Below are positions 50,331 to 61,717 of a stretch of DNA of 64,000 bases, piece after piece. The first letter of the stretch is position 1. Each line of letters opens with the position of its first letter. Both the position numbers and the translations under genes were made by a program. Location: NCBI GenBank assembly GCA_034670405.1, contig JAXDDX010000010.1, positions 4,200,501 to 4,264,500 on the forward strand, written 5' to 3'. This stretch comes from Hoplostethus atlanticus (Eukaryota; Chordata; Actinopteri; Trachichthyiformes; Trachichthyidae). The notes below the pieces were generated by a model. It had not been told where the DNA came from, did not search any database, and was given only the letters and a program-made list of their open reading frames with translations.

Positions 50331-50991
50331 AGTCCTCGCTTGAGGCTCTTAAAGAGAGTAGGTGTCGGTGTGTAACACAACAACATCTGAATTGCAACGA
50401 CCTTAATGCAAATCTGGAGGAAGGAATAGACCCGAGTGGTAGAAAGAAGAAACTTGGGGTCGGTGATCGCGGAGGTTTGCAGTTGCGAGCGCCTAGTTGG
50501 TGCGCGTTTACCGAAAGAAAAAAAGCACTCTCTGATCGCTGCTCGATCAACGTGAAAGATTGAAAGATACTGTTGCAGGCATGGACTCGAGACGCTGACA
50601 TTCCCCTAAAGTAGGCAAGATAAGCTTTTCCTTGGCTACCAGAAGGGGTTAAACGGTACCTAAAGGGAGTTTGGAAGACCCAGCCTTTCTTCCCCACACG
50701 GATCAACTCATTGGGTGGGAGCTGAGAGAGAGACAAGAGTCCCCAGCAAATCAGGAGCTAATTGATTAAAGAGACTTCATTTGAATAGGAGGGGGGCTGG
50801 CGAGGTGCCAATCGCCTTTCAAAGAAGCCCCCCCCCTCACCCCCCCACCACCACCTCCGTATGATTAATCGCAGAGCATTATTGATAATCATAACGGGGC
50901 ACATGCGCGGTGGATGGGCTCGCTTTTCCTAATTTTTGAGAAGGTTTTGTAGTCATTTTTTTATTCTTTGCCTGCTGATGTGCCAGCCAGC
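50331..50991 (+). other. sall1: Probable 5' leader of sall1 with several uORFs
   Basis: Upstream ATGs open short frames at 50406-50429 (7 codons), 50581-50598 (5 codons), 50861-50932 (23 codons) and 50914-50952 (12 codons). A further ATG at 50978 runs out of frame across the main start; after splicing of intron 1 it would end at TAG 56940-56942, about 73 codons. The last two lie close to the main start and are the most likely to be in the mRNA; the earlier ones depend on where transcription begins. C-rich runs lie near 50830-50845. Confidence 0.4.
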
Positions 50992-51064
50992 ATGTCGCGG
51001 AGGAAACAAGCGAAGCCGCAACACTTCCAATCCGACCCTCATCTGCCCTTATCGGAGCACAATG
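50992..51064 (+). CDS. sall1: sall1 coding exon 1 (NuRD-recruiting N terminus)
   Basis: This exon encodes 24 residues plus the first base of a split glycine codon. It starts [12 protein letters not shown], the conserved Sall repression motif that binds NuRD. The start has A at -3 and is the first in-frame ATG after an in-frame TAG at 50950-50952. The donor is G|GTGAGT, with the intron beginning at 51065 in phase 1. Joining to the exon at 56808 restores a frame matching SALL1 across the junction. Confidence 0.95.
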
Positions 51065-51952
51065 GTGAGTCCAACTACTGATCTCTTTATCCGAGCCCCA
51101 TGAGTTTCTCACACTTTTTTTTTTTTGGAGATTTAATATTTCTTTCCGCAGATCTGATCGTCAAAGTTATTACTTTGAATCAGGCTTTTACACCGAGAGT
51201 TATTATTTATTCTTGGGAAATTCCAACGTGTTCATCGTGGAAGTATGCACTTTTCAGAAAACTTCATGTTCGGGATAACGTTTTATTCACTTTAGGCCCA
51301 GAGACTAAATTAAAACTAGTTTGTATTCTTTCACACGATATCCTGCATTTGTTTTGATTTTTTAGAATCACATAAATGTAACTAATAAAGGAAGTACAAG
51401 TTAAAGGTAACAATAACGCAGCTCCATACTGGGTTGATCTTCAGGTTTCCGCTGTGTGTGTTAGACAAAGTTTGTGAGATTACAAAACGCTTCAGGCTCG
51501 ACTTCAGATTTAGATCAAGGTGCTAAACTCACTGACAAACTTTCGTATAATGAATGACCGAGTAAGTTTCGGGGCTTCTGTTGGCTCCCTCGGAGTTCCC
51601 GGTGTGTCTCGGTGCGTCGAAGCGGACCACCCTGTCGTCCCTGCGGGCTCTACAACTGTTTATTATGGGTGCTGGACAGGGAAATATCCCCTTTGTATGT
51701 GTCGGTCCTCCTTTCCTCGATTGTGAAAAGTAGTTTCATTAAGCCACTGCCTGGTTACACAGCACACGAGCGTCCTTTTAATTTTTGAAAGTTGGATGAA
51801 AGGAGGGGAAAGCTGTTATGATGCCTCTACGGAGCGCAGATATGCTTTCCAGGTCCTGGAATTATTCGATCATTAAAACTTATTATGGGCACGTTTTTTC
51901 TCAAACAGCAACCTAGTAAAGTTGATAAAAGTATCGCTTGCTCTCTCTCTCG

Positions 51953-51983
<31 letters not shown>

Positions 51984-51984
51984 T

Positions 51985-52017
<33 letters not shown>

Positions 52018-55000
52018 CGACTCCTTTTTTTTAAATTGTAAAACAAACTGTAGGATTCGCAACTAAACTAACATAAAATATTTAACTGATGGCATTGTTT
52101 TACTTTAACACCGTTTGAAAAGTTGAAGCCTGAAGCTGGTCTTGGGGTCTGCTGGGAAATATATTTCCTTAATAACTAACTAAGATTTTTTTCAATTCGC
52201 AAAGCAAACTACAGCCTCTGTGTTGGCTGTCCTGGTGTAAATCAGCCATTACAAAGTGACATTCAGAGTCGGAAATCCAGGGCTGTGTAGTACACAGAGT
52301 TTAAAGAAAGCCAATCAAATTGAAATTCACTGACTTGTTACAATGTTGTTGAGAAAAGATTACCGATAGAAAAGTATCAACAAAACAATATCAAGATAAA
52401 ATGATTCATACTTTTGTGCTGGATTTCGTACCAGCACAGTTTATAACCAAACGTAGCACAAATGTTTTTTGCTGACTGACGTTTCCATGACATGTTCAGT
52501 ACCAAGAAAATCTCAGTTAGTTATTTTTTATATTTTCAATAATTCAAATTAGGCCTGTGTTAGACGTTATGCAGTCTATAGACGAATTGTGGCACACTAC
52601 ATTTGTGTGTTTTTATCAAGTCAATTCTGTTGAAAAATGTAAAAATATTTTTGCTTAAATAATTCATACAGATTAAGCTTGTAAATGATTCCTAATGTCG
52701 GTCTGTCTATGACCTCTACAGTGAAAATCTATCAAGTTACTATTTTCAAGGCTACGTTATTTTTAAAATCCCCTCAAAAACATGTGCTGGTAATTTTAAA
52801 TAAAGAGTTGTTTCTTTCAGCAGAAGCCTTGCATGAGAGGCATTTGCTGCCTCACTTCATGTGATATTTGTTGGAACTTCAGGATAAGTGCAAAACACAG
52901 TTCATTCCTGAATTATACTTTTTCGCTGGATTTTCCCCTTAAATCAATTGACGAAGAGTTATTTTTACCAATGTCCCTGGCAAACTGGTGCTCGCTGAAT
53001 CTCACAATTAAAACCCAATACCATGTCATATGTTAAAATAGTTGCGTGTGTGTGTGTGTGTAATTATAAGGTTAGGAACATGTTGTATTTAGATTTCTGG
53101 TAATCTGGTAATGACTGCAGAATGAGTGTGTGACAAATGTCCTGTCTCTGTTTTCGTGAGACGTCTGAGTGTCAGAAGTGAAAACGGGAAGGCGTTGTAT
53201 TTCCAACTGCATGTCAGTGATGCTGAGTTGTTGCAGGGAGGTCGGAGGGAGAGCCTCGGAGGGTGGGATGTTGAGCTGTTTTAACCTTTGCCAGTGTCCC
53301 TCTGTGTGGTGGTGGTGAGAGTTCAGGGCCCAGTGTGTTCCTCTCTACCTCGTCATTGACCCCGCTGATCGGAGCCGCAGGCGGCCTAGCAAGGCCTTGG
53401 CTCTTTATGTGAGTGTGTGTGAGTCCTTATCAATGTGGTCACTGTCCCCTTTCACCCTATCAGAGTGGCCCCCGTAGAGGGGAGATTGGCAGGGCAGCCC
53501 CCTTTGCACTGTTGTACCCCGCAAACAACAGAGATTCAGTTACTTGTCGTTTTGCCAATGTTTATATAGAGAGAGTAGATGTAGCCCAGAGGACTTGCTT
53601 GCCTTTTTCCCTCCCCTTACGCTTTAAGCATGTCACCAGGACAGAGCAGCTGAGACTTGAGTCTTGTCCTGGACCACGGCAGCTTTAGTGGAACCCCATC
53701 TAGTGTTCAGTTGGATGTGAGTCCTGGTGGAGGGCTGGAGACGAGGTTGGGCAGAAACCCTCCTGAAGTTACAAGTGTCAAGAGGCTCGCAGCGGCCCCC
53801 TGCAAAAAAAGAATGTAGGAACTCTCAAAGCTCGCCGTCAACCTTTCTACTAATCCTCGCTTACTTGTCTCACATATTCATATTGTGGTCAACATCTTTC
53901 GTGGCTCTGTCCTCTGCTCTTTGTCTTTCCTGGCACCCTTTAGCCCTGCGCACTGCTTACATTGTGCTTTTTGTAGAGATCATATGGAAGTTTTACAGAC
54001 TCCAACTCCACACGGACTTGACTCTATCTTAATTTTAATTCTGAGTTAATCCGTGCTATTTTGAGAATTAAGCCTAATGCTGGTGTCTGCCCTGTTTGCT
54101 GTACTTGTCGTTGTCATTTGGACAGTGGATTTGTAGACATGCATTGGTATAGTTTTGATACTTTTTTTCTGCCAAGCATATCATGTGAAACATCGTATTT
54201 TACAGTTTAATATAAAGACCTAATATATATCTTTGTAAACATTTAAATCAAAGGAATTGACCAAACACACCTTCTCAGACATGCTTTGTCTTTGCAGCTG
54301 TAAAGGAGTGATTTTCTCTCACACTCCTAACTTAAGGTACAGTTGGTGAAGAAGAGTCGGTCCAAAGAGCACAGTTGCGAAACAATTTAGTAGGAATGAT
54401 TTGCTTAAAATCCTTAATTGGTAATGATGACGGAGGTAGAGTGGGAATTGAGGAATTACTTAGTAAAACATTTATGCTTTTTTTTATAACTATATAAATT
54501 GACAAAATATTTTCTGAATCATTTGTCACCTTTTTTTTTTTCAGTGCACCAAACTTGTAATGCTGCTCATATCGGGACACAGTTTTTTATCCTGTAAAAT
54601 ATTTAACATTTAGAATTTAAGAATAATTATTCTAAAGATATTATAATTGAGTCTGTTCAGATTTTTCAAAATGCATACTGCTTGAAATATTCTCATTTTC
54701 CCCTTAGAAACGTAGTTTTAATTAAAGAAAGACACTTTCCTAAAAATGTAATGGTGTGAATTAATCTAATTTCACTGTACACTGTATGGACTAGTATATG
54801 CATGGTGTGTTGTGTATTTTATTTTGCTGTGTACTGGATATTTGACCTGAGACACACACATACACACACACACGCTTGACATTATCTTGCCTATATTCGC
54901 CATTTTGGGAAAGTTTGCTTTTTATAAGTTTCCTCTCAATTACATCCTTTTGTTAGTTATTTTCCAAAGACAGAAGTGTGATTTTTTTAAAAAATCTTAT

Positions 55001-58000
55001 TTTCATCCCACTTAATGCGAGTTGTTTCTTCACACTAGCACACAGTGTACACAGTCAGCCTTGAGAACAGACAAGGTGTTTATATAATCCACACATTTCT
55101 CACACGATAAATCAAACACATTTTTTCATGATTAACACTTGGGGGTGTGGGGTATATGTGGATGGGGGGTGGGGGGATAACATGAAAAGTTATCATTAAA
55201 GTTGAGTTTTCCCCGTTTGCATGGTTTGGTGGTGTGAGGGCCAGGGTTTACTGTCATGGCAACTTTGCGTTATCTGATGTCTCCGAGCAGAGAAACATTG
55301 AGGGAGATAATCCCTGAATTAAACAGGATCTGCTTTGAGTTGACTGAGATGAGCAGGGCCAGGCTGTGCCGACGATCCCTCCCGCTCCCATGCTGCGCGA
55401 ACAATGGGAAGGCATCCTGTCTCTCTGTGGGGCAGGGCTGCACTCCTCTGGGTTTCATTTGCAAATGAATTCTTGGCCCTGATGAAAATGTTGAGGGGCC
55501 AGAGCCACAATGAAAGGGATTCATAGAGAAATGCAATTTGTAAATCAGCTTGTATGTTAAACAGCGAGATTTTAGTGTGACAAAGAGGGAAAAGAAAAAG
55601 GAAAGTCTGGAGCACAGCAGTGGCTCAGAGGGCAGGGGTGTTGTCTTGCCTTTTCTCTCTCTTGACTGGCCCTCCTGTTTATTAAAATGGAAATACAAAA
55701 ACCTGTTTCTACGCACATTTGAAAGACAATCATTCGTTTTGTAATTTATTTTAATTTATTTTCTTGCTGTGCTTGTATTTCCTACATTTTAAACTTGTGT
55801 GTCCAGTTCCTTAGTTTTGGCAAGTTTGTGATGAATGCCGTCCCACTTGTTAGATTTGACCCACCCATTTATTTTAATGGGTAATATATTTTACAGCATC
55901 ACTTCGTTATCTGTAGGAATTTTACTGATAGGAGCCTTTTCTGTGATTGATGAATATTTGTTTCAAAGTTGATTGACAATTATGTAATAGAGGTCTGGCG
56001 ACTTTTGACTTGACAGTAATTCAACATAATTATAAAGATAATTATTTTTCATATGATAACAGGCATTTTATGACATTTTATGATCATGACAGATTGTTTC
56101 CTATCGTATATAGGTATTGAATAAGACAGTGTTTTTTGTTGTTTGTTTTTTATTCTGCTTTGCTTGTTGTGTCTAAGTGGGTGCACATAACAATCTGGAT
56201 GCCACAGGCTTTGTTGTCCATGTCTCACTGTGATTGCAGCCTGAGTGGATACAAATTAGTTTAGTGACATAGATAACCTGTCCAAGATGCCTATAGTTGG
56301 CTGAAAATGAGCAAAGTTGACAGCAAATTGAAAGTCTAATAAGTCCTTCAAATGCTTGATTTGCGCCGAGTGGACAAGTAGACTTTGAAGGGCATGGAAT
56401 ATAGGAAATCAATGCCTTTCTATGAAATTTCATTAAGAACCAATGTCCTCACTTCACTATTCTATATTTTGATGGATTATCTGAAGAAAATGATTACCTT
56501 TGGTTGGGCTGATGAAACCCAGATGTACATCTTCAAAGATCACTTTTAAGCAATATTTGAGTAGTGCTATTGATTTTGTTTCCCCTCTTATCATGTTTCA
56601 GAGGCCACTGCATTGAATAAGGCCTTTTCTCATTTCTGTGGCTTATTGTTGCTTTTGGATCGTTGTTTTTGTGAACACATCAAGGGGATAAGTGTAAAAC
56701 TGATTAACTTAAGATTAACAACAATGGAATTTGAGGAGATAAAGCTGCTTCTTCAGCTGCAAAACATTTCTAATCACTAATCCTCTGTTTCCCCTCATGT
56801 TTTTCAGGGGACACAGAACCTTGCTCAGAAGACCCCCCCTGCAAGGAGTCAGATGCCCATGTCTGCAGCAGATGTTGTGCCGAGTTCTTTGAACTATCAG
56901 ATCTTGAAGAACACCAGAAGAATTGCACTAAGAATCAGTTAGTTCTGATAGTGAATGAAAATCCTGCCTCCCCCACCGGAACCTTCTCGCCCGGCTCCCC
57001 TCCCCATAATCCTGATGACCAGATGAATGACACGGCTAATAACACTGATCAAGCAGAGTGCCGTGACCTTTTGGAGCCTAACACTCTCGAAAAAGAAGAA
57101 TCCATGGACGTGGATGTTTCCGGAATCAGCAGTGGTCATGAAGAGGAAGGCAGTCACACAGAGAGTGGGAGCCCCATCTACACAGGCAGCACCCAAGGTG
57201 GCAGGGTCAGCTGTGGCCCTGCAGTGGGTACTTCGGCTATTTCAGCCCCTCTACCTCAGCTCGGCAACCTAACCGAACTGGGAAACGTCATGATAAATAG
57301 CAATGTCATCATTGAAAACCTGCAGAGCACCAAAGTGGCAGTGGCCCAGTTCTCCCAGGAGGCCCGCTCCTCTGGGGCTCCCAGGGTGGCAGTGCCAGCC
57401 CTGATGGAACAGCTCTTAGCCCTACAACAGCAACAGATCCACCAGCTGCAGCTCATTGAGCAGATCCGCCATCAGATACTGCTACTGGCCTCCCAGTCCC
57501 CAGAAATGCAGGTGCCCCCAACTTCTGCTTCAGGCACAATGGGGCCTGCTGCCAGCCCACTGACCACACTCAGCTCCCATCTCTCCCAACAGCTGGCTGC
57601 AGCCGCAGGCCTAGCACAGAGCCTGGCTAGTCAGTCAGCCAGTATCAGCAGCCTGAAGCAGCTGGCTGCAGCGGCACAGCTACCTCAGCCCAACCCCAGT
57701 AGCAGTGAGACATCTCTGCAATTAATACCCAGAGACAGCATTAGCACGCTGGGACCATCAACAATCAATGCCCAGTCCTCTGACAAGAGGCCGAGTCATA
57801 TGAGCAGCCTCCACTCTCAGCTTAGCAACTCATCACTAGCTAAGTCATCCACGCCAGCATTTGGGATAGGTAGCCTGTTAAACTCTGCAGTAAATCCACT
57901 TCTACCTCAGCCCCCACCTGGCAACCCTATGTTCTCCAGCTCTCTGCCCAGTGCTGGCACCACTGTAGAGGACCTCAACTCATTAGCAGCTCTGGCCCAG

Positions 58001-61000
58001 CAGAGGAAAGGCAAGCCACCAAATGTCACTTCATTTGAACACAAGAGCAGCTCAGACGACACTTTCTTCAAGCATAAGTGCAGGTTTTGTGCCAAGGTGT
58101 TTGGGAGTGACAGTGCCTTGCAGATCCACCTGCGCTCTCATACTGGCGAAAGGCCATACAAGTGTAATATTTGTGGGAACCGCTTCTCCACCCGTGGTAA
58201 CCTGAAGGTTCATTTCCAGCGTCATAAAGAAAAGTATCCACACGTACAGATGAACCCCTACCCTGTTCCTGAGCATTTAGACAATATACCAACAAGCACA
58301 GGCATTCCGTATGGCATGTCAATGCCCCCTGAGAAGCCTGTCACCAGCTGGCTGGACAGCAAACCGGTCTTGTCCACTTTGACCTCCTCAGTAGGCATGC
58401 TGCTGCCACCAACCATGCCCAGCCTGCCACATTTCATTAAAAAAGAGGATCACTCAATAGCCATAACCAGCCCTTTCGTTACTGCTAAGATTGACTCTGG
58501 TGCCGCTGAGCTGACAGCTAAAAGTAATGATGAAGTGTCTGAAGAGGGTGAAGGTGCAACTCTGCCTACCTCAAATGGGAAAACTGAAGAAGGCAGTCAC
58601 TCCTCAAGCTTCATGATAAATGTGAGCTCTGCCTCTGAGAGCACTGCCGAGTACACAACATCTAACAGCCCACCCATGATGACCAACCCCCTCATGCCCC
58701 TCATGTCTGAGCAATTCAAGGCTAAATTCCCCTTTGGAGGCATTTTGGATCCTCTCCAGGGGTCTGAAACCTCCAAGCTACAACAACTTGTGGAGAACAT
58801 TGACAGGAAGGTGGCGGACCCAAATGAGTGTGTCATCTGCCATCGGGTGCTCAGCTGCCAGAGTGCTCTGAAAATGCATTACCGCACTCACACTGGGGAA
58901 AGGCCCTTTAAATGTAAAGTATGTGGGAGGGCATTCACCACCAAGGGAAATCTAAAGACCCACTACAGTGTCCACAGGGCCATGCCTCCTCTAAGAGTCC
59001 AGCACTCCTGCCCTATCTGTCAGAAGAAGTTCACTAATGCTGTGGTTCTGCAACAGCATATCCGTATGCACATGGGTGGGCAGATCCCCAACACCCCTCT
59101 GCCAGACAGTTATCCAGAGTCCATGTGCTCTGACACAGGCTCATTCGATGAGAGAAACTTTGATGACCTGGACAACTTCTCGGATGACAACATTGAAGGC
59201 ATGGAGGAGGATCCAGACGGCAGCATCCCAGACACACCCAGGTCAGCTGATGCCTACCACGACAGTATGTGTAACTCCCCAATTCTGCCTGATGTGGCTA
59301 TCCAGGATTTGCAAGAAAGAAATGGCCAACAGAATGTCCACAATAATGAGACAGAGGAGCTACAAGCCAGACGAATGAAGGCTGCGGCAAATGGCTCAAT
59401 GGAGGGGGATTGCTTCACCAATGACTCTTCGTCTCTGGGAGGGGACATTGAAAGCCAAAGCGCCGGGAGTCCAGCTGTGTCAGAATCTACCTCCTCCATG
59501 CAGGCGCCATCCCCCACTAGCATGCAGCTACAGCAGCGTAAATCCCCCAGCCTGGAAGAAAGGCACCAGAGGGCCTTATCCCTGGAGCACATTAGTGCAA
59601 GCCTCATGCACTCTCACCCCTCCAGCATAGGAGCCCTAGACCTGACATCTGTCAACCCCTCTAAAGAACCCTTGAGCATGATCTTCCCCTTCCGTGAGCG
59701 TAGCATCATCAGGAACACAGCCTGTGACATCTGTGGGAAGACTTTTGCATGTCAGAGTGCCTTGGACATTCACTACCGAAGCCATACCAAAGAACGACCA
59801 TTCATTTGCACGGGCTGTAACCGGGGTTTCTCTACCAAGGGCAACCTCAAGCAGCACATGCTCACCCATCAGATGAGAGACCTGCCCTCGCAGCTCTTCG
59901 AACCCTGCAACACCAGCCTGTCCTCCAGCCCCATCCCCTCCCTCTTCTCTGTAGGCTCTCTCATCAAACCTGAGGTCAACGGCTTCTTTCATGGCCTCCT
60001 CCACCCAGAGAACAAGGACATGCCCCCTGGCTTGGTAACATCGTCTGCCTCCACCTCTCCAGTGCTTTCGGCTGCCCCACCACGTAGGACACCCAAGCAG
60101 CACTTCTGCAACACCTGTGGGAAGACTTTCTCCTCCTCCAGTGCTCTGCAGATCCACGAGAGAACCCATACTGGGGAGAAGCCCTTTGCCTGTACTATCT
60201 GCGGTCGGGCCTTCACCACCAAAGGAAACCTCAAGGTAAATTTGGAAACATCATGAAAACTGGGTCTACGTATCTGTGTTTAAAAGTTTGTACATGAGAA
60301 CGTTTTTGAAAAATAAGTCTCAGAACTACTGCTCAGTTTAATTTGGTGTGTTAGTGGACTAGGCATTAAGAGGTGGCAATGTTGTATAATTGATGAAAGC
60401 AACAGCTTGCTGAGAAAAGCGTACCTTAATGGAAAGGCTGAATCACCCCATTAATATGATTATTGGATTGAAACTCGAGAATGTGATCAGCAGAGCACAG
60501 CTGGGAATGGTTCAGCTAACAGAATTAACTACAGTTACCAGAGGCAACCATCCTGAGCTGGGTCAGTCTGTACTTTCCATACGTGATCCTGTGAAAACTG
60601 TCTAGTGCTCTTTTATCATTAAGAATTTGAGATATGGGTCAAGAAATTCACAATGCACATTGTTTAGGGAAGAGTTCAATAATAACTATAACTAATAACT
60701 AATAACTGCTTCAATAATACTACTTTGGCAAACACTGGAAAATCTCTGAACTTTTTGTGTTTTAGATTATCCATAAACTTGTTGAAAACAATTATTTGAA
60801 TGCATCATCTTGCCAAACTATAAAGGAGAAAAATGGTTGTCCTTTTTATGGAAAGGGTATGGCAGAGGTGAAATGTCAGATGCAATACTGGCCCGAGCAA
60901 TGAAAATGGACAGTGCAATCTTAACCCAAGCCCTCTGGTCCCCTCGTGAGAAAAGCAAATTAAGGTTTAGATTAAACAATGTGTATCAGTCCTGCCAAAA

Positions 61001-61717
61001 TAAGATGTTTACACCATGCTGGTACCTCTCACAGCAGAGGCAACTAACTAGTCTGCTGCACTCAGGGTGTGAAGCTATTTTAATTCTAAGTCATGCGTTA
61101 TTTTTTTTTTCCATTGCATCATCTCATGTGAAGCGTTCGTGGCCAAGTTTGTAAACATCACTAATTTTCAACCCTCTCATTTCTCTGTCTGTCTCCTCCC
61201 TTGCTCTGTCCCTCCCTCTTTCTCTGTCTCTCTCTCTTTTTCTCTCTGTCTCCTCCCTCTCTCTGTCTCTGTATAGGTTCACATGGGCACACACATGTGG
61301 AACAGCGCTCCAGCTAGACGTGGCCGCAGGCTCTCTGTGGATGGGCCAATGGCCTTCCTGGGCACCAACCCTGTCAAGTTTCCTGAGATCTTCCAGAAGG
61401 ACATGGCATCGCGGGCAAGCAACGGGGACCCGGCCAGTTTCTGGAACCAGTACGCTGCTGCCTTCTCCAACGGCCTGGCCATGAAGACAAATGAAATCTC
61501 TGTCATCCAGAATGGAGGCATCCCACCCATGTCAGGCAGTGTGGGGAATGGGGGTAGCTCTCCCATTGGTGGCCTCACCGGCAGCCTAGACAAGCTGCAC
61601 AGTACAGAACCCAATGCTGCGCTGGCTGGTCTGGAGAAAATGGCCAACACAGAGAACGGGACCCACTTCCGGTTCACACGCTTCATGGAGGACAATAAAG
61701 AAATCGCTACCAACTAG
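50992..61717 (+). CDS. sall1: Spalt-like zinc-finger transcription factor Sall1, spliced CDS (3 exons)
   Basis: The coding sequence is join(50992..51064, 56808..60235, 61277..61717), about 1313 residues; human SALL1 has 1324. Sall1 is a nuclear DNA-binding repressor that recruits NuRD and acts in kidney, limb or fin, and neural development. Seen in order: N-terminal [12 protein letters not shown], the NuRD-recruiting motif; a C2HC finger (C44, C47, H60, C64); a glutamine-rich segment at about 223-254 used for SALL dimerisation; and C2H2 fingers in clusters at about 449-497 (two), 699-779 (three), 997-1045 (two) and 1125-1173 (two). Within clusters the linkers are of the HTGERP type. The whole protein is collinear with SALL1, including the segment before cluster 1 and the C-terminal GLEKMA region, which separates it from SALL2, SALL3 and SALL4. 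Residues K569 (IKKE) and K1078 (IKPE) fit the SUMO consensus. The long serine/glycine-rich tract of mammals near residue 110 is absent. Whether this is sall1a or sall1b is unresolved. Confidence 0.97.
51939..52017. repeat. (CT)n(CA)n microsatellite in intron 1
   Basis: CT runs with CG interruptions pass into two CA runs separated by CTGA. Confidence 0.92.
55240..55560. promoter_or_regulatory. Candidate enhancer in intron 1
   Basis: Balanced-composition unique sequence within an otherwise AT-rich intron. It includes CAGGATCTGCTTTGAG, GAACAATGGG (Sox-like) and TTTGCAAATGAATTC (Oct-like). No splice-flanked exon is visible. Confidence 0.27.
56808..60235 (+). CDS. sall1: sall1 coding exon 2 (C2HC finger, Gln-rich segment, C2H2 clusters)
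   Basis: This large exon encodes residues 25-1167 and is typical of the spalt family, where one exon carries nearly all fingers. It begins after a TTTTTCAG acceptor. The frame is open from the splice site: residues 26-72, including the C2HC finger, lie upstream of 56951, so the GTG at 56951 is an internal valine and not a start. An acidic stretch rich in D, E, F and S follows cluster 2 (about 790-830). The exon ends after K1167, inside the helix of the last C2H2 finger, at AAG|GTAAAT in phase 0. Reading on into the intron gives six codons and then TGA at 60254. Confidence 0.97.
60236..61276 (+). other. sall1: sall1 intron 2 (1.0 kb)
   Basis: This is a phase-0 intron with a GTAAAT donor and a GTATAG acceptor that splits the final C2H2 finger between its DNA-contacting helix and its histidines. 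The last 100 bases are an uninterrupted pyrimidine-rich tract without AG. An in-frame TGA at 60254-60256 means retention would yield a protein lacking both histidines of the last finger and the whole C terminus. Confidence 0.94.
61277..61717 (+). CDS. sall1: sall1 coding exon 3 (end of last zinc finger, C terminus)
   Basis: This exon encodes residues 1168-1313 and the TAG stop. It opens with VHMGTHMWN, which supplies the two zinc-binding histidines (H1169, H1173) of the finger begun in exon 2. The conserved [12 protein letters not shown] segment follows, then the C-terminal region with [23 protein letters not shown] and AGLEKMA as in SALL1. The acceptor GTATAG ends at 61276 after a very long pyrimidine tract. 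The opposite-strand frame over the same span is a shadow. Confidence 0.96.
   Translation, partial: VHMGTHMWNSAPARRGRRLSVDGPMAFLGTNPVKFPEIFQKDMASRASNGDPASFWNQYAAAFSNGLAMKTNEISVIQNGGIPPMSGSVGNGGSSPIGGLTGSLDKLHSTEPNAALAGLEKMANTENGTHFRFTRFMEDNKEIATN

Larger units (their letters stand above)
51065..56807 (+). other. sall1: sall1 intron 1 (5.7 kb)
   Basis: This is a phase-1 intron with a GTGAGT donor and a TTTTTCAG acceptor. It contains a CT/CA compound microsatellite (about 51939-52017), short TG and CA runs near 53044 and 54852, and no coding exon I can support. A repeat-poor part at 55240-55560 is listed separately as a candidate regulatory element. The rest is AT-rich and unremarkable. Confidence 0.93.

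Noticed and set aside
50269-50736. 155-codon minus-strand frame across the sall1 leader
   Set aside because: It is most easily explained by the CpG-rich leader, and there is no conserved protein feature. An antisense transcript cannot be excluded.
59636-60169. 177-codon minus-strand frame inside sall1 exon 2
   Set aside because: It is an antisense shadow of the zinc-finger coding sequence.
56951-60256. Reading exon 2 as an intronless gene starting at GTG 56951 and ending at TGA 60254
   Set aside because: The frame continues upstream through the conserved C2HC finger to a splice acceptor at 56807. The last codons after 60235 are intronic; exon 3 supplies the missing half of the last finger.
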